A stretch of 64,000 nt of DNA from JAIOZK01 sp964468645 (GTDB lineage Bacteria; Bacteroidota; Bacteroidia; Bacteroidales; JAIOZK01), in the NCBI GenBank assembly GCA_964468645.1, contig CAYXUU010000030.1, positions 1 to 64,000 on the forward strand, in the 5' to 3' direction. The notes under the pieces were generated by a model, which saw nothing but the letters and a program-made list of their open reading frames with translations, did no database searches and was not told the origin of the DNA. Below, one piece after another: positions 29,404-39,201 of the stretch (within the stretch, counting starts at the first letter, position 1; every line of letters begins with the position of its first letter). Position numbers and translations under genes: made by a program.

Positions 29404-30750
29404 CTATTGTAATGTTACCAGTACGAGTATCTGTCCTTTTTCACCTTTATCGAGCTTTTCCATAGCTTTTCCTAAAATGGCACCATGCACATTTTGATTA
29501 TCTTCGGCCTTCATGGCATAGCCAGGTATAAAGGATGTTGTCAATAAATCACCTGGTTCTATGGCAGCCCTTGATGCATCCACATTACAGTAAACCCTGC
29601 CGGCCAGGGCCACATCGCAATCATACTCATCAACGCCAAGGCGTACACCTGAGCCCAGATTTTTAGCACCTGCAACGATTCCGGCAACCTTTTTATCATA
29701 TGCCATATCACAAACTTTTAACTGCCCGGGATTCTGCGGGTCTATGCTGAGGATGGTTCCGGATTCTATGGTATTTTTATCCGATACATCAAAGCCTTCT
29801 GCATAATCAAGTCCCGCGCCTAATTCCATCACAATGGTACCACTGGTATTTCTTACAGTGATATTTCCCTTGACATCTAATTTGCTGGCAGGTGAATTTA
29901 CGCCGATGCCGACATCACCAGTACTCCTTCCCACCACAATGTGTGGACCGTAATGAGTGGTGGAGATTTTGCCCCATAATTCCATTCTATTGCCACTGCC
30001 ATTATATTTCCAGTACATTCCATATGTTGCATTATCATCTTCTGCCAGGAATATTGAGGCATCATCTTCGGAAGTTACTGCCTGTGGAGTTATATACACC
30101 CAGGCATTAGAATTATTATTGTCGTGGATATGTAGTTTACCAAGGATATCGGATGTGCCTATAGCCACTTCCCCATAATCTCGTTTCACAAGGATGTGTG
30201 GCCCTAATGGGATGTTCCATTGTTGTCCCCATAATTCCAGCTTATCACTATTACCGTCATATAACCAGTACATGCCATGTCGAGCATCGTCCACTTCTCC
30301 AAAAAAAAGTCTGGAACTGTCATTAATAGCGGAAGTAATGTAAAGGGTGTTGTTACTTATGCTATAGTCATTTATATGCAATTTACTTAAAGGTGATGAG
30401 GTTCCAATACCCACTCTATCGGTGCTATTTGTCAAATACGTTTTACCGATGTTGTTTGTCCACAACTGGCCTGTAGAAAACTTCTGCCAGTCTTGTCCAT
30501 CGTGAAAGTAAAATTTACCCAAGTTATTATCAAAGACTACCAAACCGCCAATTGCAAATCCACCAAGTGTTGTTCGCTGAGCGGTTGTTAATCGTGGGAA
30601 AAGTAATCCTTTACTGGATGATTCTACATCCAGCATAGCGGAGGAATGAGGGCTCAAACCGCTGGTGTTGATCGCTACCTGTGCCTGGATTTTAGCCCCG
30701 CTGTAACACAGGAATAAAACGAATGTGCTGATTAAAATTAAAGTTTTCAT
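29404..30750 (-). CDS. Secreted repeat protein related to cassette gene A
   Basis: A 448-residue protein. Signal peptide (ending GAKIQAQ), then VAINTSGLSPHSSAMLDVES, GLLFPRLTTAQR, GKFYFHDGQDWQKF, two modules of about 75 residues (VGIGTSSPLSKLHI, FFGEVDDARHGMYWLYDG, ELWGQ...GPHILV), and a C-terminal domain of about 140 residues starting GLDYAEGFDVSDKN and ending GAILGKAMEKLDKGEKGQIL. That last domain resembles the end of the 1007-aa protein at 10073 and may serve in trimerisation or self-processing as in fibre proteins; this is a guess. It lacks the coiled-coil tail of the true A genes. Promoter at 30823-30854, co-transcribed with the putative peptidase downstream. Confidence 0.8.
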   Translation of the reverse strand: MKTLILISTFVLFLCYSGAKIQAQVAINTSGLSPHSSAMLDVESSSKGLLFPRLTTAQRTTLGGFAIGGLVVFDNNLGKFYFHDGQDWQKFSTGQLWTNNIGKTYLTNSTDRVGIGTSSPLSKLHINDYSISNNTLYITSAINDSSRLFFGEVDDARHGMYWLYDGNSDKLELWGQQWNIPLGPHILVKRDYGEVAIGTSDILGKLHIHDNNNSNAWVYITPQAVTSEDDASIFLAEDDNATYGMYWKYNGSGNRMELWGKISTTHYGPHIVVGRSTGDVGIGVNSPASKLDVKGNITVRNTSGTIVMELGAGLDYAEGFDVSDKNTIESGTILSIDPQNPGQLKVCDMAYDKKVAGIVAGAKNLGSGVRLGVDEYDCDVALAGRVYCNVDASRAAIEPGDLLTTSFIPGYAMKAEDNQNVHGAILGKAMEKLDKGEKGQILVLVTLQ

Positions 30751-30822
30751 GATGCTGAGGTTTTTGGTTTGTAATTAATAACTGCTGAAATGTCGGCAAT
30801 CATATTCAATAAATATAGTTGA

Positions 30823-30854
30823 TAAATATACGAAATAACTGGCTGAAATACAAG
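30823..30854 (-). promoter_or_regulatory. Promoter of the 29404-30750 gene
   Basis: On the minus strand CTTG (30851-30854), exactly 20 nt, TATATTTA (30823-30830), preceded by tgattatcaaaaaaca. Spacing and both flanks match the promoters at 9728-9759 and 13224-13255. The remaining part of 30751-31039 holds no gene. Confidence 0.65.
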
Positions 30855-31039
30855 TGTTTTTTGATAATCAGGAAGAGGGGCAAACCTTACCAGGAATCTA
30901 AACAGCGTATTAACAGGTGATTATAGAAATGTCACTCAGGAAAGATTAAACCTTTTTACCTCAACAGATAAGCAAACGTAATCATACTGATACAGTATAA
31001 ACAGACAGAAAACCATAAAGAAATTAATTCATCAGAACC

Positions 31040-33925
31040 CTACATCTCCAATAAATCAAGTTCCTGCAAATGCACTACTTCATCATTAACAACGAGATAC
31101 AGATAATATAATCCTGTATTCAGGTCTGATATATCAATTACTTCTGTAATTTCATTACTGTTTCCTTTGAAATTAGCAACATCCCTGAGATATTTACCAT
31201 AAACATCGGCAAGTATTACCCTCACCTTACCATCCTGAAATTGCCTGATAATCAGGTCCCGAGAATTGTTTCCATCACCTAATATTTCAAGGGTTCCTGA
31301 ATACCTTGACATGGTTATGGGGTATTCCAGAAGGGCATCAGGATAAATTGGAAATGTTCCTTCCAGGTTATCAGGCATGCCACTGTTACAGGCTCCAATA
31401 TATGCCTGGAATAAATTGCCATCGGTGCCGTCGGCATAGAATCCCGGATTCATATCAACATAGCTTCCGGCCCTCAGGGTAACATCCGTGCCTTCTCCCC
31501 CCACTACGTTTGAGGTAGTTGTGATGCTTGTGGAAGCCGACCTGAAATAATATCCCGAAAGATTAATGGATATGGTTGTTGCAGAAGGACACGCATCCCT
31601 GAGGGTGCTTTTCCAGAATCCTCTTCCAAAAGTTGCAGCGAGTACTTGATCCTCGGTTTCATTGATCTCAAGATCGGAAACCGGTACATTGGGCATGCCA
31701 TTATTAAATGGTTCCCAGTGATTCACTCCGGCCGGTTTGAAAAATACCCCGATATCAGTTCCGATATAAGCATTATTTGATCCATCAACAATAATGCTCC
31801 ATATGGGTATGTTGGGCAGGTCATAACTTACGTTTGTCCATGAAGTACCTGCATCTGATGAGTAATACACTTTGCAATTATCCGTATATCCGCTGAAGGT
31901 TACATAAACCTGTTGGGAATAGCTGGGATAAACACCTATATCTGAAATACGTGGATAAGTACCAGGGAAACCTGTATTATCTGAGATTTCTTCCTCCGTC
32001 CAGGTTCCGCCACTATAAAGAAAAACCCACATATCACCTGTTGTTGCAGCAAAAGAGCTGCCACCAGCACAATAGAACCTGCTGCTGTAACTGGGACAGG
32101 TTCTGATAACCCAGTGGCCACGTGTAGCGGGATCACCGATAGATGACGTACCTGCGCCTACCTCATATTCCTTGATGGATGAATAGGAATAGTAAATAAT
32201 ATCCGGATTGCTAACATGCATCTCCACTTGCGGGAAAAAATTATAACCTGTTCCACCAGCAATCCAGGAGGGTGAATTTGTATTGAAATTACTGAAGTAG
32301 CCAATGTAATTATTCACTACGGCAAAACCCCTGCTAGAATTGCTGTAATTGATAGCACATTCACCACCATCACAACAATATATGTGATTGTAAGTATATG
32401 TGTTGGTTGACCGGTATTTAACACCATTGTCCTGACACCCACCCAGCATAACATACTTATTGGCGTCATAATCGTCGAAATGATAAAACTGTGTTGTATT
32501 GATCCCATTGTATAGATCGGTCCAGGTAACACCATTGTCGGTACTTCTGTGAAAACCACCATCACCGGCAGCATACAGGTATCCATTAAAATTGTTATAC
32601 TCAACACCGTGAATATCCGGATGGATATATGCAGCCGGTGGACCTGCTCCCCTGAAATTCGTTGCCTGGGTAAAACTGCTTCCGCCATTAGTGGATCTAT
32701 ACATTACCAATCCGCCAACAGCTACATTATTTGCATTATCGGGATCGACAGCAATTCCCATATCATAATACGACTGGTCGCCTGTACCATCACCTTTTCC
32801 AAGTATATTCGGGCTGGTGCATAAACGGGTGAAATCTGAACCGCTGTTAGCCGACCTCCAGAAACCACCAAAGGTATTGTCATTATAGCCTGGGCCGCAA
32901 ACCAGGTATACTCTGCTTTCACTATTGGCAGTTACAGCGATCTCGACGCGTTGACCATATTTCAGTGAATAATCAAAATTAGCGTCGGTATTCCAGGTAT
33001 CACCAGTATTGGTTGAATATACAAAGGCCCCGGGTGCCGAGGCATAAACCCTGGATGGATATCCCGGTTTGAATTCAATATCGAAGTGTTTCCCGGTTCT
33101 TTCCTGTACCCATGTATCACCGCCATTGGTGGTTCGGTAAATACCATCAGAAGTGGCAGCAAGAAGTATGTTTGCATTTGTTGGATGTTGTATCAGACGG
33201 TATCCGACGAAATCACTGGTAGAGAGCTGTCCGGTTTGTTCCCAGGTGGTACCGCCGTCATGTGAAACCAGAACACCTGCAGACAATCTTAGATATCCTG
33301 AACTATTGACAAATCCACCGGATATGTATGAATCACCATCACCTGTTAAAACATACAGTCTGTTGGTGTTACTATGGTCAAGCACAATACCCGAAATACC
33401 CAGTGAGGGTATAAAATTACTGATGCATGTCCAGCTGCTTCCACCATTTGTTGTTTTCCATAATCCCCCGGAAGGGGTTCCAACATATATAATATTGGCG
33501 TTGGTAGGATGAAAAGCCATTCGGTCGGCCCGGCCAAGGCCATCGATATCGGCATCTGGATTGGTGATTGTTGAAGCATTCGGGCCAACAAAATACCAGG
33601 CACCGTTAGCTGATTCGGAGTTTTCAGATGGTGGAAGTTTTTCTATAGCTTCCAATGTTTTTTTCCCAACATTGACAAAATCACCATCAGGCCCAAGGTG
33701 CATCGATTGGTAATATGCCCACCGGGAGTAATGTTTTTGCAATCGTTCCTTTTCATAGGATTCAGGGGCTATTTCAAGATATTGCTCAAAGGTTTCCGAT
33801 ATTTCCTGGAAGGTCTCCTTGCCTTCAAGCATGGTTTTCAGTTGCTCATGTTGTGCACTGGTATAAAGTGGGGCGATCAGGATAAGCAACACAAAACCGA
33901 TATAATATATCGTTTGTTTATTCAT
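31040..33925 (-). CDS. Cassette gene B: secreted VPS10/BNR-propeller protein with C-terminal sorting domain
   Basis: A 961-residue paralogue of the 25374 protein. Signal peptide 1-24 (ending YTSAQH). GG-SW propeller repeats (YVGTPSGGLWKT, TTNGGSSWTCI, SHDGGTTWEQT, TTNGGDTWVQE, STDNGVTWTDL, SSDAGTSWTNV), then FGRGFWKSTL, a 3-coathanger segment (SNVVGGEGTDVTLRAGSYVD, NPGFYADG) and a final domain (VRVILADVYGKYLRDVANF ... LNTGLYYLYLVVNDEVVHL) that looks like a T9SS sorting tail. It should be secreted and surface-bound; the ligand is unknown. Its ATG overlaps the A stop by ATGAATAA. Because A is interrupted near its 5' end by an IS element, expression of this gene may be reduced or driven from the IS. 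Confidence 0.85.
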   Translation of the reverse strand: MNKQTIYYIGFVLLILIAPLYTSAQHEQLKTMLEGKETFQEISETFEQYLEIAPESYEKERLQKHYSRWAYYQSMHLGPDGDFVNVGKKTLEAIEKLPPSENSESANGAWYFVGPNASTITNPDADIDGLGRADRMAFHPTNANIIYVGTPSGGLWKTTNGGSSWTCISNFIPSLGISGIVLDHSNTNRLYVLTGDGDSYISGGFVNSSGYLRLSAGVLVSHDGGTTWEQTGQLSTSDFVGYRLIQHPTNANILLAATSDGIYRTTNGGDTWVQERTGKHFDIEFKPGYPSRVYASAPGAFVYSTNTGDTWNTDANFDYSLKYGQRVEIAVTANSESRVYLVCGPGYNDNTFGGFWRSANSGSDFTRLCTSPNILGKGDGTGDQSYYDMGIAVDPDNANNVAVGGLVMYRSTNGGSSFTQATNFRGAGPPAAYIHPDIHGVEYNNFNGYLYAAGDGGFHRSTDNGVTWTDLYNGINTTQFYHFDDYDANKYVMLGGCQDNGVKYRSTNTYTYNHIYCCDGGECAINYSNSSRGFAVVNNYIGYFSNFNTNSPSWIAGGTGYNFFPQVEMHVSNPDIIYYSYSSIKEYEVGAGTSSIGDPATRGHWVIRTCPSYSSRFYCAGGSSFAATTGDMWVFLYSGGTWTEEEISDNTGFPGTYPRISDIGVYPSYSQQVYVTFSGYTDNCKVYYSSDAGTSWTNVSYDLPNIPIWSIIVDGSNNAYIGTDIGVFFKPAGVNHWEPFNNGMPNVPVSDLEINETEDQVLAATFGRGFWKSTLRDACPSATTISINLSGYYFRSASTSITTTSNVVGGEGTDVTLRAGSYVDMNPGFYADGTDGNLFQAYIGACNSGMPDNLEGTFPIYPDALLEYPITMSRYSGTLEILGDGNNSRDLIIRQFQDGKVRVILADVYGKYLRDVANFKGNSNEITEVIDISDLNTGLYYLYLVVNDEVVHLQELDLLEM

Positions 33926-35768
33926 TGCTTAAAGTTTTGACCTGTTCTTTCAGTTCATTAATTTCTTTCTGTTGCAGAAGAATATACAGGGTTAGTTCTT
34001 CAATCTTTTCCATCATCAGTTTTTGCATCTCACCCAGGTCAATACCTTCTTCCTCTATTTCCCTGGCAGAAGGGATATTGGGTAGATGTCCATGTTCATT
34101 GATATATTTTCCCAATTGTGAAACCGGTAATAGGGGGTAATCATTGGAGAAAACATAATCAGGCCAGCTTCCTGAAGACATCACCCTGACTTTTTCACAT
34201 ATAACGTCACCATCAAAACTATATTCATACCCTGTTGCAAAAGTTCCGCCGAAAGCTATATCACCATCAGCCCGATTTACTACAATATGCGGTCCGTAAT
34301 AAGTAGTAGCTGATTTTCCCCATAACTCCATCTGGTTGCCACTGCCATCATACATCCAGTACATTCCATAATAGGCTTCATCATCTTCAGCCAGGAATAT
34401 TGATGCGCTATCTCCAGATCCAGATGTTGCTGGTGTAATATATACAAAAGCATGGCTATCGTCATCGTCGTGGAGGTGTAGCCCTCCAACCCTTGTACTA
34501 ATTTCTGCATCCCCATTCATATCGATAGTACCTGAATAGTTGCCATCAATACTGTAAACATCTCTCCATCGCCCGGATGAACGGCCTAAATCCTTGGAAT
34601 TGCCTGTAAAAGGTGCGAAATAGGTTGGTGAGAATATAAATTCATCTGTTGAGGAGGCAAAGTTATCGGATGAAGAAAGAATACGACCAGTTCCTGCATA
34701 GGTCCCAACAGCCCAATCGGGACTGCTTGTACCTACAAATTCAAGAAATGCACCCGAAGCGGAGGATCTTAGCCTTGCAGTCCTCCAGCCTCCTACAACC
34801 TCCAGTGATCTTGCTGGTGTTGTTGTACCGATACCAACGTCACCACTAAAATCTCCATCAATGCTGTAAATATTTTTCCAGCGATTGGAATTACTTCCAA
34901 GGTATATATCATTATTATTCATGGGGCTGAAATAAGATGTATTAAAGAAACAGTGTGTTGTATAGTTCACAAAATTATCGGTAGAGGATGAAATATGCAT
35001 AGATCCGTCCCAGCTTCCAATAGCCCAATCGGTTGCATGGCTTCCAACAAATTCAAGAAAGGCACCAGCGGATGTTGAACTAAGCCTGGCAGTTTTCCAA
35101 TCCCCAGCTACCTCAAAGATCCTGCCAGGGCTGGTTGTCCCTATTCCAACATTGCCATCTTCATCTATTCTCATCCTCTCTGCCAGGGTGCTGCTTTTAG
35201 TAAAGAATAATAACTCCCCTTCATACTGAGAGCCGGTTATCCTTGTTTCTATCCTGGCGGTATTGTAAACGGTATTTGTATTACCATGCGAGAGGAAGTC
35301 AATCCTGCCTACCGGGGAATAGGTTGTGGTTGAAGCACCTTTCAATTCCAGGGCGACAATCTGGTTGGATCCAAATCCTGGAGTTGAAACGGAAAGATAT
35401 TGTGTTGCCCCTGCCATGTAACCCGGGCTTGTAGTTCCAATCCCCACATCGTCTCCAGTATTGGAAACATAGGTAATACTTCCGTTCCTGGTCCAAAGGT
35501 TTCCTGTTGAGCCTACCTGCCAGGTAGTACCATCATGATAATAGAAATCATTTAAATCGGTATCGTACACCATTAGCCCCCCAATGGCAGAACCGCCCAG
35601 TGTGATTCGTTGGGCCGTGGTTAACCTGGGGATCAAAACCCCTTTGCTGCTGGATTCCACATCCAGCATGGCTGAACTGTGTGGTGGGTCACCGTCGTGG
35701 TTGACAGCAACCTGTGCCATGATTATAGTATTCATGCACAGGAAGAGAACAACCAATGTAATAAATAA
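33918..35768 (-). pseudogene. Cassette gene A, 5' end removed by IS insertion
   Basis: A 612-codon frame remains from TTG 35756. It encodes MAQVAVNHDGDPPHSSAMLD, GVLIPRLTTAQR, FYYHDGTTWQVG, three to four GIGTTxPxR modules, a WPDYVFSNDYPLL / HLPNIPSAREI tail and a coiled coil, like the gene at 23372. The frame upstream of the TTG hits a TAG formed by the IS end. Joining the two flanks across the element, minus one TAAATAA copy, restores an ATG at 37452 and a full signal peptide MKRSILFITLVVLFLCMN, in frame. The insertion therefore cut the signal sequence at about codon 6-8. What remains could start only at TTG or an inner ATG and lacks the basic start needed for export. I treat it as recently inactivated. 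Confidence 0.85.
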
Positions 35769-35782
35769 CTAATGTTTCGCAC
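35769..35782. repeat. Left terminal inverted repeat of the IS element
   Basis: CTAATGTTTCGCAC, the exact reverse complement of 37417-37430. The target duplication TAAATAA lies just outside at 35762-35768. Confidence 0.95.
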
Positions 35783-35872
35783 TTAATATAAGAAACTGAT
35801 ATTTACACATCTACACATGAGGTCATGGTCGTAACATGTTAGTTATCAGCTAATATAAATATTCCATTTTAA

Positions 35873-37306
35873 TTATGCGGCATTTTGATAAGCAAAATCG
35901 ATTTGCAGGACCTTGCTTAATTTATCCATGGCTTTGTCATCACGTACAATTCTCTCAAAAATTGCCATTAAGTCAATATCGTCAATGAATTCAATCATTA
36001 CATGCACCAGTTCCACTAACAAACCCCAAAGACGCTCGTTGAGTTTGTATGTGATTATCTGATTTTTTATACCCTCGAACATTAAGCCCTTTGATTCGTA
36101 GGTATCGTACCTGAACCTAAAGCTTAACAACATATACTGTATCATGGTTATGCTCAACTCAGCAATATGGGCATCAAAATCATTTGACTGGCAACGTCCC
36201 AGGCCAAGAAGCTGTTTGGCTTCTTTATAAAAGACTTCAATAGTCCAGCGTGTCTGGTATATTTCTATCATATGCACAAAACTTAAGGAAGTATCGGTGG
36301 AAAGCAACACTTTCCATTTGCCGTTTTTACCCTGTCTGGAGAAAAACAACTGCAGTTGATGTCCTTTGTATTCAACATACACCTGATGATAATACAACTT
36401 TAGTTTGCGACAACGCTTTGGTTTGCCTAATTGGTTCCTGATTTGATTGTATGTTAACTGTTTTCGGCGGAAACAGAACAAGGCTTTTGCATTTTTGTAC
36501 ATACCTATAAGATGAACCCTTTGGCTTTTGACTTTCAAAACAGCTTCTATAAGTTGCTGACATGTAAACCAACTATCGGTCAATACATAATCTATTTTAA
36601 AGTGATGCGATACAGCCCTTTTCAACATCTTAAGCATGATGGCTATTTTAGTTTCATCGGCTTCCCTGGCACGGTCATAGGCATGTGTGCCCGGATCTCT
36701 TCTCTTTTTGTATTGCCGGCGCATGTGTTTAGGCCGAAGGCCATATGGCTTTTTCTTGTTCTTGCCTTTTTCCCTGTGCAGGCTGAAATCAAGAGGGATA
36801 AAAGAAACGCCATCCCAATAACCCATCAGCAAGAGCTTAAAACCAAGTATGCATCTGTTTTGTACGTGATCCCAAACATAGGAAACCTTTTCAATGAACT
36901 TACCTGTTTTCTCAAGCGTAGTGTCATCAAAAATCAGGCACTTCACACGGTCATCGCCCATATTTTCAGCTGAAGTTATCTTTTTGAACTTATTGGCAAA
37001 CATCCACAAGATGAAACGCCAATTTATAGAGGGATTGTTTTTGATCCGGTAAAAAACATCTTTTTGAGCCTCTACAAGGGCCGATAATCTATTAACTGTA
37101 CCTATTTGTATGAAAGGCATTGAAATCAACATGCTCAAAATCCAATCAAAACCATACCCTTTAGTTTTGAAGAAACATAGCTTTTTGTTTAATGTTGAAA
37201 AAGAGAAAACCTTCAATATCCTGAAAATGAAATCGGCCTCAACCCAGCTATGGGTAAAAGCAGTTTTAAGTTCTGAAATTTTATTTATATCTTTGTTTTG
37301 CAGCAT
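35873..37306 (-). CDS. IS4-family DDE transposase
   Basis: A 477-residue enzyme that cuts and joins the element's ends. The DDE triad can be placed: first Asp in CLIFDDTTLEKTGK (about 128), second Asp in YVLTDSWFT, and Glu in the IS4 signature YQTRWTIEVFYKEAKQ (Y-2-R-3-E-6-K pattern). Basic patch KKKPYGLRPKHMRRQYKKRR may contact DNA. The frame is full length with ATG 37306 and no disruption, so the element may still be mobile. It shares the strand of the gene it interrupts. A long opposite-strand frame (36512-36973) is a shadow. Confidence 0.95.
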   Translation of the reverse strand: MLQNKDINKISELKTAFTHSWVEADFIFRILKVFSFSTLNKKLCFFKTKGYGFDWILSMLISMPFIQIGTVNRLSALVEAQKDVFYRIKNNPSINWRFILWMFANKFKKITSAENMGDDRVKCLIFDDTTLEKTGKFIEKVSYVWDHVQNRCILGFKLLLMGYWDGVSFIPLDFSLHREKGKNKKKPYGLRPKHMRRQYKKRRDPGTHAYDRAREADETKIAIMLKMLKRAVSHHFKIDYVLTDSWFTCQQLIEAVLKVKSQRVHLIGMYKNAKALFCFRRKQLTYNQIRNQLGKPKRCRKLKLYYHQVYVEYKGHQLQLFFSRQGKNGKWKVLLSTDTSLSFVHMIEIYQTRWTIEVFYKEAKQLLGLGRCQSNDFDAHIAELSITMIQYMLLSFRFRYDTYESKGLMFEGIKNQIITYKLNERLWGLLVELVHVMIEFIDDIDLMAIFERIVRDDKAMDKLSKVLQIDFAYQNAA

Positions 37307-37416
37307 AAGTTGTGTTTTGGAAAAGCATGGTTAAATTACTAAATATTAGTTTCTTAACCAACAATTTATGCTGCTTTTTTTAACTCTTTTTTGTTGAAAA
37401 ATCAAGCGCTTCGGAC

Positions 37417-37430
37417 GTGCGAAACATTAG
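37417..37430. repeat. Right terminal inverted repeat of the IS element
   Basis: GTGCGAAACATTAG, perfect partner of 35769-35782, followed by the target duplication TAAATAA at 37431-37437. Confidence 0.95.
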
Positions 37431-37452
37431 TAAATAAAATACTTCTTTTCAT
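37431..37452 (-). pseudogene. Severed 5' end (start codon and first codons) of the interrupted cassette A gene
   Basis: On the minus strand it reads ATG AAA AGA AGT ATT TTA TTT (MKRSILF), which joins in frame with ATT ACA TTG GTT at 35761 and below once the element and one duplication copy are removed. It is the lost n-region of the signal peptide. The 346 bp from here to 37798 are AT-rich, lie between divergent cassettes and show no gene. Confidence 0.85.
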
Positions 37453-37798
37453 AGATTGTGAATTTTGGGTTTAATATTATATTTAAGAAAGATCAAAAAA
37501 TGCTTGGGATTGAAAAGCGGTTAAAGATATAAAAATTAATTAGAGTAGATACATAAAAATATTATTTATAATAGATTTAATATAAATTACTTTCTGAAAA
37601 ATTACACCGATAATACTCTAAAAACAAAGAAATACAAGTAGTTACACTGTTAACATGTGATTTAAATTAATGTTATATTCTTTATAACTGTTTTAATTCA
37701 TAATTGTAAATATGTATATTTAAGGTTTCTTATTATCATATGGCATATTCGTTTTAATTCCTTTAAGATAATTTAATTAAAATAAAACCATTATTATC

Positions 37799-38403
37799 AT
37801 GAAATCATCAAATGAAAATCAAACAAGATCCCCATAACATGTTTCCCAGGCATGGATAATTGCATTAATGGTCTTAATCTTTATGCCTTTGATTGTGGAC
37901 GCACAGGTTGGTATTAATTCCGATGGGAGTTCGCCCCAAACTTCTGCTATGCTGGATGTTAAGGCCACCGGTAAAGGTTTGCTTCCACCAAGGATGAACC
38001 TGTCAAACAGGCCCTCCACACCTGCCACCGGACTGTTTTATTACCAGACCGACAATACACCTGGTTATTATTTTTACAGCGGCAGTACCTGGCAACGCCT
38101 GGGTTTGAGTGCCAGCGATTACTGGGACCCAAATGGTTCAGATATCTATTTTTCTACAGGAAAAGTTGCCCTCGGAACAACCTCTCCCAATGATAATGGA
38201 CTGAATGTTAGAAATTACATTGCAGCCAGAGGGGCCGTAAGAGGAGTAAACAGCAATATAATAACTTATGCTGAAGGGTACCTCGGATTTCTTGACGGGC
38301 AGGCCTACGGGCTTCCATCTACTCCTGATGTGTTAACATCGGGGTATTGGGGATTAAACCAAACAACGGAAATAATGGTGCTGCTGTTTATGGATGGAAT
38401 AAT
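37799..38403 (+). pseudogene. Remnant of a third cassette gene A
   Basis: From ATG 37799 the frame reads MKSSNENQTRSP, then TAA (37835-37837), then HVSQAWIIALMVLIFMPLIV and DAQVGINSDGSSPQTSAMLD: a signal peptide broken by a stop, followed by the shared module (GLLPPRMNLSNRPS, GYYFYSGSTWQRLG). It continues as VALGTTSPNDNGLNVRNYIA and YAEGYLGFLDGQAYG, then shifts frame and fuses near 38403 to gene-B-like sequence. An ATG at 37868 could restart translation but would lose most of the signal peptide. The modules and coiled-coil tail of intact A genes are gone. Transcribed divergently from the interrupted copy. Confidence 0.75.
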
Positions 38404-39051
38404 GATGATAACCATCAAACCCAGTAAGACCTGGCTATTGTCGTTTCAAGAACAAATGTGGCACATATTATGACCGGGGGCATCAATACCTGGCGATCGC
38501 TGGCATATGGCAACACCGGCTCATGGAATATCACCTCGATGTGGAATGATTATACTGGGACAATTGGTTATACCCATGCTGATATACATAACCTCGACAT
38601 TAATCCACTCAATAATTATCTGTACTGTTGCAGCGATGGTGGCCTTCTCAGGTCAACTGATTTTGGAAGTAACTGGACCGATCTGTCTGATGGACTGGAG
38701 ATCACACAGTGGTACCGGATAGCAGGTTACGAAGCCAATTCAAACCTGCTGATCGGAGAAACACAGGACAACGGATCGAATAAGTGGACGGGTGGCTTAA
38801 CAATCCAACATATTCTTGGTGCTGACGGAATGGATTGTATGATCGACCATACCAATTCCAACACTATGTATTATTCTTCCCAGGGAGGTGCATTAAGAAA
38901 ATCTACCAACGACGGAGCAAGCTGGCTGATGACAAATACTGTTGCTGTTGGATGCGGGGCCATGGCGATGGGAACAAATAATACATCCAGGATCTATGCA
39001 GCAGAAGATAATAACATGCAGAAAAAGAAGTTTTTACATAACCAGTTCTGA
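38404..39051 (+). pseudogene. Remnant of a third cassette gene B
   Basis: The frame DDNHQTQ, TAA (38425-38427), DLAIVVSRTNVAHIMTGGIN matches HQTSYDLALVVSRTNVGHLI of the intact B protein at 25374, so the stop replaced a Ser or Tyr-region codon. After it, GYTHADIHNLDINPLNNYLY, LYCCSDGGLLRSTDFG and ILGADGMDCMIDHTNSN are close matches. About 40 residues are missing after RKSTNDGASW, and the homology stops at SRIYAAEDNN, some 250 residues before the end of an intact B gene. The N-terminal half is also absent. Nonsense, deletion at both ends and internal deletion show a dead gene. Confidence 0.8.
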
Positions 39052-39112
39052 AGAATCCATTATTATTTCTTTTTACAACTTAATTTAAAGTAGAAATCTT
39101 CATTATTTTTCC

Positions 39113-39143
39113 TTTGAAAACGAATTCGAATTTTGTATCTTTG
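39113..39143 (+). promoter_or_regulatory. Promoter of the C25 protease gene
   Basis: TTTG (39113-39116), 19 nt, TATCTTTG (39136-39143): a full match to the Bacteroidota -33/-7 pattern. The ATG at 39202 gives a leader of about 50 nt. Confidence 0.75.
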
Positions 39144-39201
39144 AAGAAGATATATATCGAATTATTCATCATACATTTCTTATCACAATATTAAATAAGC
39201 C

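Larger units (their letters stand above)
35769..37430 (-). mobile_element. IS4-family insertion sequence, complete (1662 bp)
   Basis: Bounded by perfect 14-bp inverted repeats and flanked by the 7-bp direct repeat TAAATAA (35762-35768 and 37431-37437), it encodes one intact transposase. Perfect ends, intact duplication and intact gene point to a recent insertion. It interrupts the signal peptide of a cassette A gene. Confidence 0.95.

Noticed and set aside
36512..36973. 153-codon plus-strand frame inside the IS element
   Set aside because: It lies fully opposite the transposase gene, whose motifs and length are complete; the frame has no recognisable domain.
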